A stretch of 51,690 nucleotides of DNA from an uncultured Bacilli bacterium (lineage in GTDB: Bacteria; Bacillota_I; Bacilli_A; RF39; UBA660): contig CAJTRV010000006.1 of the NCBI GenBank assembly GCA_910578855.1, positions 1 through 51,690 on the forward strand, in the 5' to 3' direction. The notes beneath the pieces are model-generated. The model made no database searches and had not been told where the DNA came from. It saw only the letters and a program-made list of their open reading frames with translations. Positions 31,406-39,432 of the stretch are shown here, in pieces (within the stretch, counting starts at the first letter, position 1; the number at the start of each line of letters is the position of its first letter). The position numbers and the translations under genes were made by a program.

Positions 31406-32066
31406 TTGTTTCCCCTCCAGTAATAATCTTTTCTAATTCGTTAAAAGCAAGTTCTTTACTAATATCATTATTTACTTGATATAAATTCCCTTGTTTTTCA
31501 TAATACTGAAGTAATGGAGCCGTATTTTCCAAATAGGTTTGGAATCGAATCCGAAACGTTTCCACATTATCATCACTACGTTTCTCTAAATGACCACCAC
31601 ATTCATCACAAATTCCCGCAACACGAGGTTGTGATTCTTCAATGTATGCATTATAGACTGTATGACAATTAGAACATATCATCCGACCAGTAACGCGTTT
31701 CATTGCGACATCTTCACTTACATAAATACTAATTACTTTTCCAAGGGACTTATTTAATTTAGCTAAAAGTTTTTCATAAGCAATTGCTTGATCAATATCA
31801 CGAGGAAACCCATCTAAGATGTATCCCTGTTCACAATCAGGCATCATGATTCGTTTGGTAAGCAGTGATAATATAATATCATCCGCGATCAAACGACCAC
31901 TTTGCATTTCAATTGCTAAATTTTTAGCCTCGCTACTATCTCCACTAGAAGCTTCGCGAAGCAAATCCCCCATTGAGATATGTGGTAATGCGTATTTTTC
32001 ATGTAGCATATGTGCTAACGTTCCCTTACCGGCTGCCGGTGGGGCAATCAATATAATATTATCCAT
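31398..32066 (-). CDS. adk: Adenylate kinase, zinc-LID type
   Basis: A 222-aa enzyme that interconverts AMP, ADP and ATP. The P-loop is APPAAGKGTLA (about residues 8-18; Ala replaces the usual middle Gly), with DGFPRDIDQA and RMICSNC following. The LID carries CSNC and CDEC, a four-Cys zinc site of Gram-positive type. It lies between secY and map, with a one-base stop-start overlap with secY (TAATG). Confidence 0.97.
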   Translation of the reverse strand: MDNIILIAPPAAGKGTLAHMLHEKYALPHISMGDLLREASSGDSSEAKNLAIEMQSGRLIADDIILSLLTKRIMMPDCEQGYILDGFPRDIDQAIAYEKLLAKLNKSLGKVISIYVSEDVAMKRVTGRMICSNCHTVYNAYIEESQPRVAGICDECGGHLEKRSDDNVETFRIRFQTYLENTAPLLQYYEKQGNLYQVNNDISKELAFNELEKIITGGETND

Positions 32067-33346
32067 TAATATCGTCTTCTTCCTCTAGAACGAGTCGTAT
32101 AATTTCTTGTTACCAATTGACTTTCTAGTTGTTTCCATGTTTCAAGCGCTACTCCAACTACGATCAATAGTCCGGTTCCCCCAATTGTTACACTAGTAGG
32201 TAAATTAGAAAATAATTTAAATACAATTGGTAGACCAGCTAGAATACTTAGAAAAATAGCACCAACAAAAGTAATACGATTCAATGTTCTAGAAATAAAA
32301 GCAACCGTTTCATCTCCAGGACGTATACCGGGAATAAATCCCCCATTTTTCTGTAGATTTTCCGAAAGTTCTTTTGGCTTTAATTGGAAATATGTATAGA
32401 AGTAGGCAAATGCTACAATCATGATGACATATAAAATAAACCCAGTTGTACTTTCAAATGAAATCCACTTATTTATAAACAATGTAAATTGTTCATTCTT
32501 TATTACTTGAGCAATCAAAGATGGAGCTGATATAATCGCTGAGGCGAAAATAACAGGCATTACTCCAGCCGAATTTAATTTAAATGGAATATAACTTTGA
32601 TTGGCTCCAACACTCGTCGTCTTATTGGCATATTGAATTGGAATTCTTCGTTCTGTCGTTTCAACAAAAACAACTCCAATTACAATTGCTACATAGACAA
32701 TTACAAATACAAGAAATGATACAATACCAAATACCAATGCATGGGTATCGCCTCCAACGACAAATCCATTCCATGCATCCATAAACATACTTGGCAATGA
32801 GGCGATTATTCCCGCCATGATGATCATAGAGATCCCATTACCAATTCCTTTTTGCGTTATCTGATCACCCATCCACAATAATAAAGATGTTCCAGCTGTT
32901 AAGACCGTTGCAAATTGCATATAATCCATTACAGTTCCACCTTTAATAAAGGCAAATGAGAACATATATCCTTGCACAAATGCGAGGATAATTCCAACAA
33001 CTCGTGTAATTTGATTTAATTTATCTCGACCAACTTGACCTTGTTTGGCTAGTTCCGCGAAATAGGGAATAATATCCATTTGTAATAATTGAATAATGAT
33101 TGATGCTGTAATGTAAGGCATTACTCCTAAAGCGAAGATCGAAAATTTTTCCATCGCTCCACCACCCATGGCATTGATTAAACCTAGAAATCCTAGACTA
33201 TCAGTACCAAGAGCACTCTTATCAATCCCAGGAACGATAATCGTCGTTCCTAACTTAAATACAAAAAGCGCAAATAAGGTGAAGAGAATTCGCTTTTGCA
33301 AATCTTTATTCTTGGGATTAAATATTTGCTTCATATTTGCAAACAT
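32066..33346 (-). CDS. secY: Protein translocase channel subunit SecY
   Basis: A 426-aa membrane protein with ten transmembrane helices. Diagnostic segments are KLGTTIIVPGID, the plug-region GGAMEKFSIFALGVMPYITASII (split), NGISMIIMAGII, ETTERRIPIQYA, QSYIPFKLNSAGVMPVIFA and NGGFIPGIRPG. It forms the channel with SecE and SecG and works with SecA. It follows rplO with a one-base gap; its SD GAGGTGA lies in the end of rplO. Confidence 0.98.
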   Translation of the reverse strand: MFANMKQIFNPKNKDLQKRILFTLFALFVFKLGTTIIVPGIDKSALGTDSLGFLGLINAMGGGAMEKFSIFALGVMPYITASIIIQLLQMDIIPYFAELAKQGQVGRDKLNQITRVVGIILAFVQGYMFSFAFIKGGTVMDYMQFATVLTAGTSLLLWMGDQITQKGIGNGISMIIMAGIIASLPSMFMDAWNGFVVGGDTHALVFGIVSFLVFVIVYVAIVIGVVFVETTERRIPIQYANKTTSVGANQSYIPFKLNSAGVMPVIFASAIISAPSLIAQVIKNEQFTLFINKWISFESTTGFILYVIMIVAFAYFYTYFQLKPKELSENLQKNGGFIPGIRPGDETVAFISRTLNRITFVGAIFLSILAGLPIVFKLFSNLPTSVTIGGTGLLIVVGVALETWKQLESQLVTRNYTTRSRGRRRY

Positions 33347-33347
33347 T

Positions 33348-33791
33348 TTAGATCACCTCTGCTTTTCCACCTAATTTTTCTATTTCAGCTTTAGCAGTCG
33401 CTGAAAATTTATGTGCTTTTACTGTTAATTTCTTTTCTAAAGTACCATTTCCTAATACTTTAACACCATCAAGTTGATTCTTAAGTAGTCCCATATCTTT
33501 CAAAATCTCAGGAGTAATTTCTGCTCCATCTTCAAACTTGTTTAAATCACTTAAATTAATTGTTGCATATACCGTTTTAAAGCGGGCATTAGAGAAACCA
33601 CGTTTTGGTAATCTTCTGAATAATGGACTCTGTCCACCTTCAAATCCTGGTCTTACTCCTCCACCACTTCTAGAGTTTTGTCCATTTTCCCCTCTGGTAC
33701 TAGTTTTACCCATACCAGATCCTGGTCCACGTCCAACTCGCTTACGAGCTTTTGTAGCTCCCGCATTTGGTTTCATCGTATGTAATTTCAT
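33348..33791 (-). CDS. rplO: 50S ribosomal protein uL15 (L15)
   Basis: 147 aa with MKLHTMKPNAGATKARKRVGRGPGSGMGK (split), the Arg/Gly-rich loop NSRSGGGVRPGFEGGQSP, and the C-terminal GNGTLEKKLTVKAHKFSATA. The start overlaps the rpsE stop by one base (TAATG). In most bacteria rpmD lies between these two genes; it is absent here. Confidence 0.98.
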   Translation of the reverse strand: MKLHTMKPNAGATKARKRVGRGPGSGMGKTSTRGENGQNSRSGGGVRPGFEGGQSPLFRRLPKRGFSNARFKTVYATINLSDLNKFEDGAEITPEILKDMGLLKNQLDGVKVLGNGTLEKKLTVKAHKFSATAKAEIEKLGGKAEVI

Positions 33792-34363
33792 TATCTGATT
33801 TCCTCGACTTTCTTACCACGTAGTTTTGCAACTTCTTCAACTGTTTTTTGTGCCTTTAAAGCATTTAATGTTGCATGAGCCATATTAATTTTCGTGTTTG
33901 ATCCAAGTGATTTTGATAAGATATCTTTTACTCCAGCAAGTTCAAGTACTGAACGAACTGGTCCACCAGCTTTTACTCCGGTACCTTTACTAGCAGGTTT
34001 TAATAACACTTTACTAGCACTTTGTACCCCAATTGCCTCATGTGGAATTGTTCCATCTACGATAGATACTTCAACTATATTCTTAGTAGCAGCTTGCACA
34101 GCTTTTTTAATGGCATCTGGTACTTCGTTTGCTTTACCAGTTCCAATTCCGACTTTACCTTTTCTATCTCCTACTACCATCGTAGCTGAAAAACGGAAAG
34201 TACGTCCACCTTTTGTAACTTTTGTAACGCGTCCAATATTAATCACTTCTTCGTCATATAACTTTGGTTGGCGTTGTCTTTGCATTCTTGGTTTTCTGTT
34301 TGGTCGACCATTTGCATTGTTATTTGGGCGGTTAACGTTATTCTTTTTTTCTTTGTTTTCCAT
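33791..34363 (-). CDS. rpsE: 30S ribosomal protein uS5 (S5) with N-terminal extension
   Basis: A 190-aa S5. The core begins near residue 36 (YDEEVINIGRVTKVTKGG) and has RFSATMVVGDRKGKVGIGTGKA (split), the spectinomycin-loop region, and the C-terminal NMAHATLNALKAQKTVEEVA. Before the core is a roughly 35-residue low-complexity basic extension (NNVNRPNNNANGRPNRKPRM) rich in Asn, Arg and Pro. The SD GGAGGG fits the first ATG, so the extension is translated. rplR lies just upstream, rplO downstream with a one-base overlap. Confidence 0.97.
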   Translation of the reverse strand: MENKEKKNNVNRPNNNANGRPNRKPRMQRQRQPKLYDEEVINIGRVTKVTKGGRTFRFSATMVVGDRKGKVGIGTGKANEVPDAIKKAVQAATKNIVEVSIVDGTIPHEAIGVQSASKVLLKPASKGTGVKAGGPVRSVLELAGVKDILSKSLGSNTKINMAHATLNALKAQKTVEEVAKLRGKKVEEIR

Positions 34364-34375
34364 GTTACCCTCCTC

Positions 34376-34738
34376 TTAGAATTCTAATCCATTTTCACGT
34401 GCTGCTTCGGCTAAAGCTTTTACACGCCCATGATATAGGTATCCACCTCTATCAAAGATTACTTTGTTAATATTTGCTTCCTTTGCTCGCTTAGCAATCA
34501 ATGCTCCAACGGCTGCTGCAGCTTCAATGTTACTTCCATTTTCAAGTTTTAATTCCTTGTCGATAGAAGACGCACTTACTAATGTAACAGCTTTGGTATC
34601 ATCGATAATTTGAGCAAAAATGTTACTATTTGAACGAAATACGTTTAATCTTGGAACCTCAGTAGTTCCTGAAATCTTCGAACGAACACGTTTATGGCGC
34701 TCTACTCGTACCTCATTACGACTTTTCTTATTTATCAT
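34376..34738 (-). CDS. rplR: 50S ribosomal protein uL18 (L18)
   Basis: 120 aa with basic N-terminus NEVRVERHKRVRSKISGT, PRLNVFRSNSNIFAQIIDD, and the C-terminal FDRGGYLYHGRVKALAEAARENGLEF. It binds 5S rRNA with L5. Standard position between rplF and rpsE; gaps of 24 and 12 nt. Confidence 0.98.
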   Translation of the reverse strand: MINKKSRNEVRVERHKRVRSKISGTTEVPRLNVFRSNSNIFAQIIDDTKAVTLVSASSIDKELKLENGSNIEAAAAVGALIAKRAKEANINKVIFDRGGYLYHGRVKALAEAARENGLEF

Positions 34739-34762
34739 AAGTATGACGCTCCTTTACTTTAC

Positions 34763-35293
34763 TTAAGCTGCTTTCTTTCCTTCTTTACGGCGAACAACTT
34801 CACCTTTGTAACGAATACCTTTTCCCTTATAAGGTTCTGGTCTTCTAATGTCTCTAATGTTTGCAGCAAATTCTCCAACAAGACATTTATCAATTCCCTT
34901 AATTGTTAATTCAGTATTACTTGGTGCTTCTACTGTTAACCCTTCTGGAACTTCTACTTCAACAGGATGAGAATATCCGGCCGTTACAACGATGGTTTTC
35001 CCTTTCACTTGGAAACGGTAACCAACACCGTAAGCTTCTAAGCCTTTTTCATATCCCTTTGTTACGCCGATAATCATATTATTAATGTTTGCATTGGCTG
35101 TTCCATGAAAAGCACTATAATTTGCATCATTACAAATTACTTTTACCGTTCCTTCATTTATCTCAACATTAATATGCTTATCGATTTTAGTAGAAAGTTC
35201 TCCTTTAGGACCTTTAACCGTTACGATGTTTCCATCAACTTTAACTTCTACACCAGCAGGGATTGCTAATTCTCTATTACCAATTCTACTCAT
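34763..35293 (-). CDS. rplF: 50S ribosomal protein uL6 (L6)
   Basis: A 176-aa protein of two similar domains: MSRIGNRELAIPAGVEVKV with TVKGPKGELS first, then GYEKGLEAYGVGYRFQVKGK and the conserved C-terminal RRPEPYKGKGIRYKGEVVRRKEGKKA (split). Complete, 18 nt after rpsH, SD GGAGG. Confidence 0.98.
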   Translation of the reverse strand: MSRIGNRELAIPAGVEVKVDGNIVTVKGPKGELSTKIDKHINVEINEGTVKVICNDANYSAFHGTANANINNMIIGVTKGYEKGLEAYGVGYRFQVKGKTIVVTAGYSHPVEVEVPEGLTVEAPSNTELTIKGIDKCLVGEFAANIRDIRRPEPYKGKGIRYKGEVVRRKEGKKAA

Positions 35294-35311
35294 ATCCTAA
35301 TCCTCCACTTT

Positions 35312-35713
35312 CTACCAAATATATGCGATTACTTCGCCACCAAGGCTTGCTTTTCTAGCATCACGATCAGTCATTAAACCTTTTGATGTCGAAACAATAG
35401 CAATTCCAAGTCCATTTAAAACACTTGGTACCTCTTCAGCTTTCGCATAAACGCGTAATCCTGGTTTTGAAATTCTCTTAAGCCCAGTAATTACTCGTTC
35501 TTTGTTTTCTCCATATTTTAGTCCTAATACAATATTGTCTTGGACATCGTTTTTCTCAATCTTGTAATCACGAATAAATCCTTCATCTTTTAAAATCTTC
35601 GCGATTTCAACTTTAATTTTTGAAGCGGGTACTTCAACTTCTGTATAGCGCATTTGATTGGCATTACGAATTCTCGTAAGCATATCTGCGATTGGGTCAC
35701 TTATTACTCCCAT
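35312..35713 (-). CDS. rpsH: 30S ribosomal protein uS8 (S8)
   Basis: 133 aa with SDPIADMLTRIRNANQMRY, VPASKIKVEIAKILKDEGFI, and the C-terminal GIAIVSTSKGLMTDRDARKASLGGEVIAYIW (split), whose end is nearly invariant. S8 binds helix 21 of 16S rRNA and regulates the spc operon in other bacteria. Standard position between rpsN and rplF. Confidence 0.98.
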   Translation of the reverse strand: MGVISDPIADMLTRIRNANQMRYTEVEVPASKIKVEIAKILKDEGFIRDYKIEKNDVQDNIVLGLKYGENKERVITGLKRISKPGLRVYAKAEEVPSVLNGLGIAIVSTSKGLMTDRDARKASLGGEVIAYIW

Positions 35714-35732
35714 GCTACTTTCCTCCCATCTA

Positions 35733-35918
35733 TTACCAGCTTGATTTTTTTACGCCTGGTATTTGTCCTTTGTAAGCTAGTTCTCTAAAGCAAATACGGC
35801 AAATTCCGTACTTTCTAAGAACTGAATGTGGTCTACCACATCTTTGGCAACGAGTATATTCACGTACTTTAAACTTTTGCGGTCTACTCGCTTTTACCTT
35901 CATACTTGTTTTAGCCAT
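35733..35918 (-). CDS. rpsN: 30S ribosomal protein uS14, zinc type Z
   Basis: A 61-aa short S14 with the four zinc Cys in CQRCGRPHSVLRKYGICRIC and the end GQIPGVKKSSW. This C+ form is the usual one in the spc operon of Firmicutes. SD GGAGG; 19 nt on each side to rplE and rpsH. Confidence 0.98.
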   Translation of the reverse strand: MAKTSMKVKASRPQKFKVREYTRCQRCGRPHSVLRKYGICRICFRELAYKGQIPGVKKSSW

Positions 35919-35937
35919 ATTTTCCTCCTAATTTCCG

Positions 35938-36477
35938 TTATTTTTTAAACGGCATACCGAAACCTTTTAAAAGTTCTAATGCTTCTTCGTTTGTGTTAGC
36001 AGTCGTAACGAATACAATATCCATACCACGTACTTTTACAACATCATCAAAGTTTATTTCAGAGAAGATTAATTGCTCATTTAATCCTAATGTATAATTT
36101 CCTCGTCCATCAAATGCCTTGTTAGAAATTCCACGAAAGTCACGAACACGAGGTAATGTAATACTAATTAGTTTATCTAAGAAGTTATACATATTCTCTC
36201 CTCTTAGGGTTACTTTACATCCAATTCCTTGACCAGCGCGAATTTTAAATCCAGCGATTGCCTTTTTCGCAGTGGTAACAACTGGTTTTTGTCCTGTAAT
36301 CAACGTTAAGTCAGCTACAGCAGCATCTAACAACTTAGAATTACCTGCTCCATCACCAACACCCATATTGACAACGATTTTTTCTAACTTAGGTACTTCC
36401 ATCACACTCTTATATTGAAATTTTTCTTTTAAACTAGGTACGATTTCATTTTTATATTTTTCATTTAGGCGGTTCAT
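35938..36477 (-). CDS. rplE: 50S ribosomal protein uL5 (L5)
   Basis: 179 aa with LKEKFQYKSVMEVPKLEKIVVNMGVGD (split), TGQKPVVTTAKKAIAGFKIR, RGENMYNFLDKLISITLPRVRDFRG (split), and DIVFVTTANTNEEALELLKGFGMPF at the end. L5 binds 5S rRNA and bridges to S13. SD GGAGGG; complete. Confidence 0.98.
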   Translation of the reverse strand: MNRLNEKYKNEIVPSLKEKFQYKSVMEVPKLEKIVVNMGVGDGAGNSKLLDAAVADLTLITGQKPVVTTAKKAIAGFKIRAGQGIGCKVTLRGENMYNFLDKLISITLPRVRDFRGISNKAFDGRGNYTLGLNEQLIFSEINFDDVVKVRGMDIVFVTTANTNEEALELLKGFGMPFKK

Positions 36478-36495
36478 TAATTACCCTCCTTCCAA

Positions 36496-36804
36496 TTAAT
36501 CAAGAACAGTGTTAGATTTCTTTGTGCATCTAACGTTCTTACCTTTTTTGTCTGTTGTATGTCCTATTCTGGTTACTTTTTTAGTCTTTGGATCAATTAC
36601 CATTACATTAGAAGCATGAATTGGTGCTTCCATTTCCACAATACTACCAGCTGCTCCACCATTTGGCTTCATATGCTTTTTAATCATATTGATTCCCTCT
36701 ACGATTACTTTATTGTCATTACGTAGAACTTTAGTAATTTTCCCTTCCTTACCTTTATCTTTACCAGCTATAACTTTAACTTTGTCTCCTGTTTTTAAAA
36801 TCAT
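36496..36804 (-). CDS. rplX: 50S ribosomal protein uL24 (L24)
   Basis: 102 aa. The KOW motif is at the N-terminus (KTGDKVKVIAGKDKGKEGKI), with NMIKKHMKPN and ApoHASNV-type APIHASNVMVIDPKTKK following. I start it at the ATG at 36802-36804, which has AAGGAGG upstream; the longer frame reaches into the end of rplN. It starts 50S assembly at the 5' end of 23S rRNA. Confidence 0.97.
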   Translation of the reverse strand: MILKTGDKVKVIAGKDKGKEGKITKVLRNDNKVIVEGINMIKKHMKPNGGAAGSIVEMEAPIHASNVMVIDPKTKKVTRIGHTTDKKGKNVRCTKKSNTVLD

Positions 36805-36826
36805 GCTTTTCCTCCTTGTTATGAAA

Positions 36827-37195
36827 CTATAACACTTCTTTCGCAAGTGAAACTATTTTCATAAAATCTTTGTCACGTAATTCACGTGCAACTGGTCCAA
36901 ATACACGAGTTCCAACTGGAGTCATGTCATCTTTAATGATTACGCAAGCGTTGTCATCAAATTTGATATAACTTCCGTCTTTTCTTCTTAGACCAAATTT
37001 ACTTCTAACAATAACAGCCTTCACAACTTTACCTTTTCCAACTGTTCCGTTAGGAGTCGCTTTTTTAACAGTCCCTACGACTATATCACCAATATTTCCT
37101 GTTTTTACTTTGCTTCCTCCAAGAACACGAATTACCATAAGTTCTTTCGCTCCAGAGTTATCAGCAACTTTCATTACAGTTTGTTGTTGAACCAT
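36827..37195 (-). CDS. rplN: 50S ribosomal protein uL14 (L14)
   Basis: 122 aa with VADNSGAKELMVIRVLGGSK, the basic KAVIVRSKFGLRRKDGSYIKFDDNACVII loop (split) and the end GPVARELRDKDFMKIVSLAKEVL (split). L14 forms bridge B5 and contacts L19. SD GGAGG; complete. Confidence 0.98.
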   Translation of the reverse strand: MVQQQTVMKVADNSGAKELMVIRVLGGSKVKTGNIGDIVVGTVKKATPNGTVGKGKVVKAVIVRSKFGLRRKDGSYIKFDDNACVIIKDDMTPVGTRVFGPVARELRDKDFMKIVSLAKEVL

Positions 37196-37224
37196 TTAAC
37201 ATTTCCTCCTTCTTGAGTTTTCTG

Positions 37225-37485
37225 CTACAAAATAACAGCTTTTTCTATAATCTCAACTAAACGGAATCTCTTTGTCTTAGAAAGTGGTCTTGTTTCAGCA
37301 ATTCGCACTTTATCTCCAATTTTAGCCTCGTTTTTTTCATCATGTGCTGTATATTTTTTAGAATATTTAACACGTTTTTTATATAAAGGGTCATTCTTGT
37401 AAGTTTCTACTAAAACAGTAATTGTCTTATCAGCTTTATCACTTACAACTTTCCCCACTAAATCATGAGTTCTTTTTGTTTCCAT
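37225..37485 (-). CDS. rpsQ: 30S ribosomal protein uS17 (S17)
   Basis: 86 aa with the OB-fold core LVGKVVSDKADKTITVLVE, YKKRVKYSKKYTAHDE, and KIGDKVRIAETRPLSKTKRF. The ATG four codons upstream overlaps the rpmC stop, but GGAGG lies between the two and six bases before the ATG at 37483-37485, which decides the start. Complete. Confidence 0.97.
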   Translation of the reverse strand: METKRTHDLVGKVVSDKADKTITVLVETYKNDPLYKKRVKYSKKYTAHDEKNEAKIGDKVRIAETRPLSKTKRFRLVEIIEKAVIL

Positions 37486-37496
37486 AAATACCTCCA

Positions 37497-37694
37497 TTAA
37501 TCCTTATTTAGTTCGCGTTCACGTAAGATTGTCTTCATACGAGCCACTAACTTTCTTAATTCTCTGATTCTTGAAGGTTTTTCAAGATTCCCAGTAGCTT
37601 GGCTAAAACGTAAATTAAATAATTCTTCTTTATATTCTTCAATTTTATTTTGTAGTTCTTCGCTAGTCAATTCTCTAATTTCACTATTTTTCAT
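37497..37694 (-). CDS. rpmC: 50S ribosomal protein uL29 (L29)
   Basis: 65 aa: MKNSEIRELTSEELQNKIEE, then LFNLRFSQATGNLEKPSRIR and a final ARMKTILRERELNK, the two-helix L29 pattern. The ATG at 37692-37694 is inside the last codons of rplP, an 11-nt overlap, with GGTGAAG as a modest SD, so it is probably coupled to rplP. Confidence 0.97.
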   Translation of the reverse strand: MKNSEIRELTSEELQNKIEEYKEELFNLRFSQATGNLEKPSRIRELRKLVARMKTILRERELNKD

Positions 37695-38115
37695 TAGCTT
37701 CACCACTTTCTTTTTTTACAAACTTACATTTGATTGGTAATTTATGCATCGCAAGACGTAATGCTTCACGTGCAGTGGCTTCGTCAACACCATCTACCTC
37801 AAACATAATTTTTCCTTCTTTTACAACAGCTACCCAACATTCAGGTGCTCCTTTACCTTTACCTTGACGAGTTTCTAAAGGTTTCTTTGTTAATGATAAG
37901 TGTGGGAAGATATTAACCCATATTTTTCCACCACGTTTCATGTAACGGTTCATTGCAACACGAGCGGCTTCAATTTGATTTTGTGTAATCCAAGCTCCCT
38001 CCATTGCCATTAACCCATATTTCCCAAAGTGAAGTTCAGTATTTCCTTTGGCTTTTCCATCATATCTTAAACGATGTGGTCGACGATATTTAGTTCTTTT
38101 CGGAATGACTGCCAT
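37684..38115 (-). CDS. rplP: 50S ribosomal protein uL16 (L16)
   Basis: 143 aa: MAVIPKRTKYRRPHRLRYDG, FGKYGLMAMEGAWITQNQIE, RGGKIWVNIFPHLSLTKKP, and RQGKGKGAPECWVAVVKEGK. The ATG at 38113-38115 has GGGAGG upstream; the longer frame lies in rpsC. It overlaps rpsC by 26 nt. L16 lies at the A-site side of the peptidyl-transferase centre. Confidence 0.98.
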   Translation of the reverse strand: MAVIPKRTKYRRPHRLRYDGKAKGNTELHFGKYGLMAMEGAWITQNQIEAARVAMNRYMKRGGKIWVNIFPHLSLTKKPLETRQGKGKGAPECWVAVVKEGKIMFEVDGVDEATAREALRLAMHKLPIKCKFVKKESGEANEK

Positions 38116-38770
38116 CTTTCTTACCTCCCTCTGCTTTCTTTGCAGGAAGGATTTCTCCTTTGTAAATCCATACTTTGACACCGATTTTACCATATGTAGT
38201 ATCAGCTTCTTTGTGAGCATAATCAACATCAGCTCTTAAAGTATGAAGTGGAATCATTCCTTCAGTGTAACCTTCTGTTCGAGCCATATCAGCTCCTCCT
38301 AAACGTCCAGATACCGCTGTTTTAATTCCTTTTGCTCCTGCTTTCATCGTATTTCTAATTGCTCTTTTTTGGGCAATTCTAAATGATACTCGATTTTCAA
38401 TTTGATGCGCAATGTTTTCAGCAACCAAGGCAGCATCTAAGTCTGGTTGTTTTACTTCCATTATTGAAATTTGAATATTTTCATCTACTAACTTAGATAA
38501 ATTTTTCTTTAACTTTTCAATTTCATCTCCACCATGACCAATTACAACACCTGGTTTTGCAGTGTTAATAATAACTTCAGTTTTCTTATTTGTTCTCTCA
38601 ATAAGAATGCTTGAAACTGCTGCGTCTTTTAACTTTGTAGTTAAATATTTACGAATTTTAACATCATTATTTAGGTACTTTGCGAAATCTTTATTAGATG
38701 CATACCAATTAGATTCCCAATTTTTATTAATACCAATTCTAAGTCCTATTGGACTAACTTTCTGACCCAT
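38090..38770 (-). CDS. rpsC: 30S ribosomal protein uS3 (S3)
   Basis: A 226-aa S3: MGQKVSPIGLRIGINKNWES, the KH motif VVIGHGGDEIEKLKKNLSKL, FRIAQKRAIRNTMKAGAKGI, and RTEGYTEGMIPLHTLRADVDYA (split), ending with TYGKIGVKVWIYKGEIL and a polar tail. It forms the mRNA entry site. It follows rplV by 17 nt. Confidence 0.98.
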   Translation of the reverse strand: MGQKVSPIGLRIGINKNWESNWYASNKDFAKYLNNDVKIRKYLTTKLKDAAVSSILIERTNKKTEVIINTAKPGVVIGHGGDEIEKLKKNLSKLVDENIQISIMEVKQPDLDAALVAENIAHQIENRVSFRIAQKRAIRNTMKAGAKGIKTAVSGRLGGADMARTEGYTEGMIPLHTLRADVDYAHKEADTTYGKIGVKVWIYKGEILPAKKAEGGKKDGSHSEKN

Positions 38771-38787
38771 CAGTTTACCTCCTTTTC

Positions 38788-39123
38788 TTAGTTTCTCTCA
38801 CTTACAACAATTGTAATGTGACTTGTTCTTTTTTTAATTGGATCAACGTGACCACGTGAACCAAATCTTGCTCTTTTCATCGTTTGACCTTCGTTGATAT
38901 ATGCTTCTTTTACATAGAGATTTGTCTTATCTAACTCTAAGTTGTTTTCTGCATTAGCAACAGCACTAGTTAATACTTTTCGGATTAATCTAGCAGCTTC
39001 TTTGTTCATATTATTTAAAATATTATCAGCTTCAGCTACGCTTTTTCCACGTACCAAATCGATCACTAAACGGGCTTTTCTTGGTGCGATTCTAACACCT
39101 TTTGCAATCGCTTTTGCTTCCAT
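38788..39123 (-). CDS. rplV: 50S ribosomal protein uL22 (L22)
   Basis: 111 aa: AKGVRIAPRKARLVIDLVRG, the tunnel loop region with GQTMKRARFGSRGHVDPIKK, and the end SHITIVVSERN. The long beta-hairpin that lines the peptide tunnel is of normal length. SD AAGGAGG; 26 nt after rpsS. Confidence 0.98.
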   Translation of the reverse strand: MEAKAIAKGVRIAPRKARLVIDLVRGKSVAEADNILNNMNKEAARLIRKVLTSAVANAENNLELDKTNLYVKEAYINEGQTMKRARFGSRGHVDPIKKRTSHITIVVSERN

Positions 39124-39149
39124 TTTAGTCCTCCTTCTTGAGTTTATTC

Positions 39150-39416
39150 TTATTTCTTGTCAGATCCATGTCCACCGAATTTACGAGTAGGTACAAATTC
39201 ACCTAATTTATGACCGACCATATCTTCTGTTACATAAACAGGAATAAATTCTTTCCCATTGTGAACAGCAAATGTTAGACCGATAAAATCAGGATAAATT
39301 GTCGAACGGCGAGACCACGTTTTAATTACTTCTTTTTTACCAGATTCTTTTGCATTTTCTACCTTTTTCGCTAAGTGCTCATCAATAAAAGGTTTCTTTT
39401 TTATACTTCTAGCCAT
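39150..39416 (-). CDS. rpsS: 30S ribosomal protein uS19 (S19)
   Basis: 88 aa: ARSIKKKPFIDEHLAKKVE, IKTWSRRSTIYPDFIGLTFA, VYVTEDMVGHKLGEFVPTR and a final FGGHGSDKK. It sits in the 30S head near S13. Complete, 16 nt after rplB. Confidence 0.98.
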   Translation of the reverse strand: MARSIKKKPFIDEHLAKKVENAKESGKKEVIKTWSRRSTIYPDFIGLTFAVHNGKEFIPVYVTEDMVGHKLGEFVPTRKFGGHGSDKK

Positions 39417-39432
39417 CTAAATCATCCTTTCT

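Noticed and set aside
33894..34379. Plus-strand 161-aa open frame opposite rpsE
   Set aside because: Antisense shadow of rpsE; Phe/Pro/Ser-rich composition is what the reverse of Gly/Lys-rich S5 gives.
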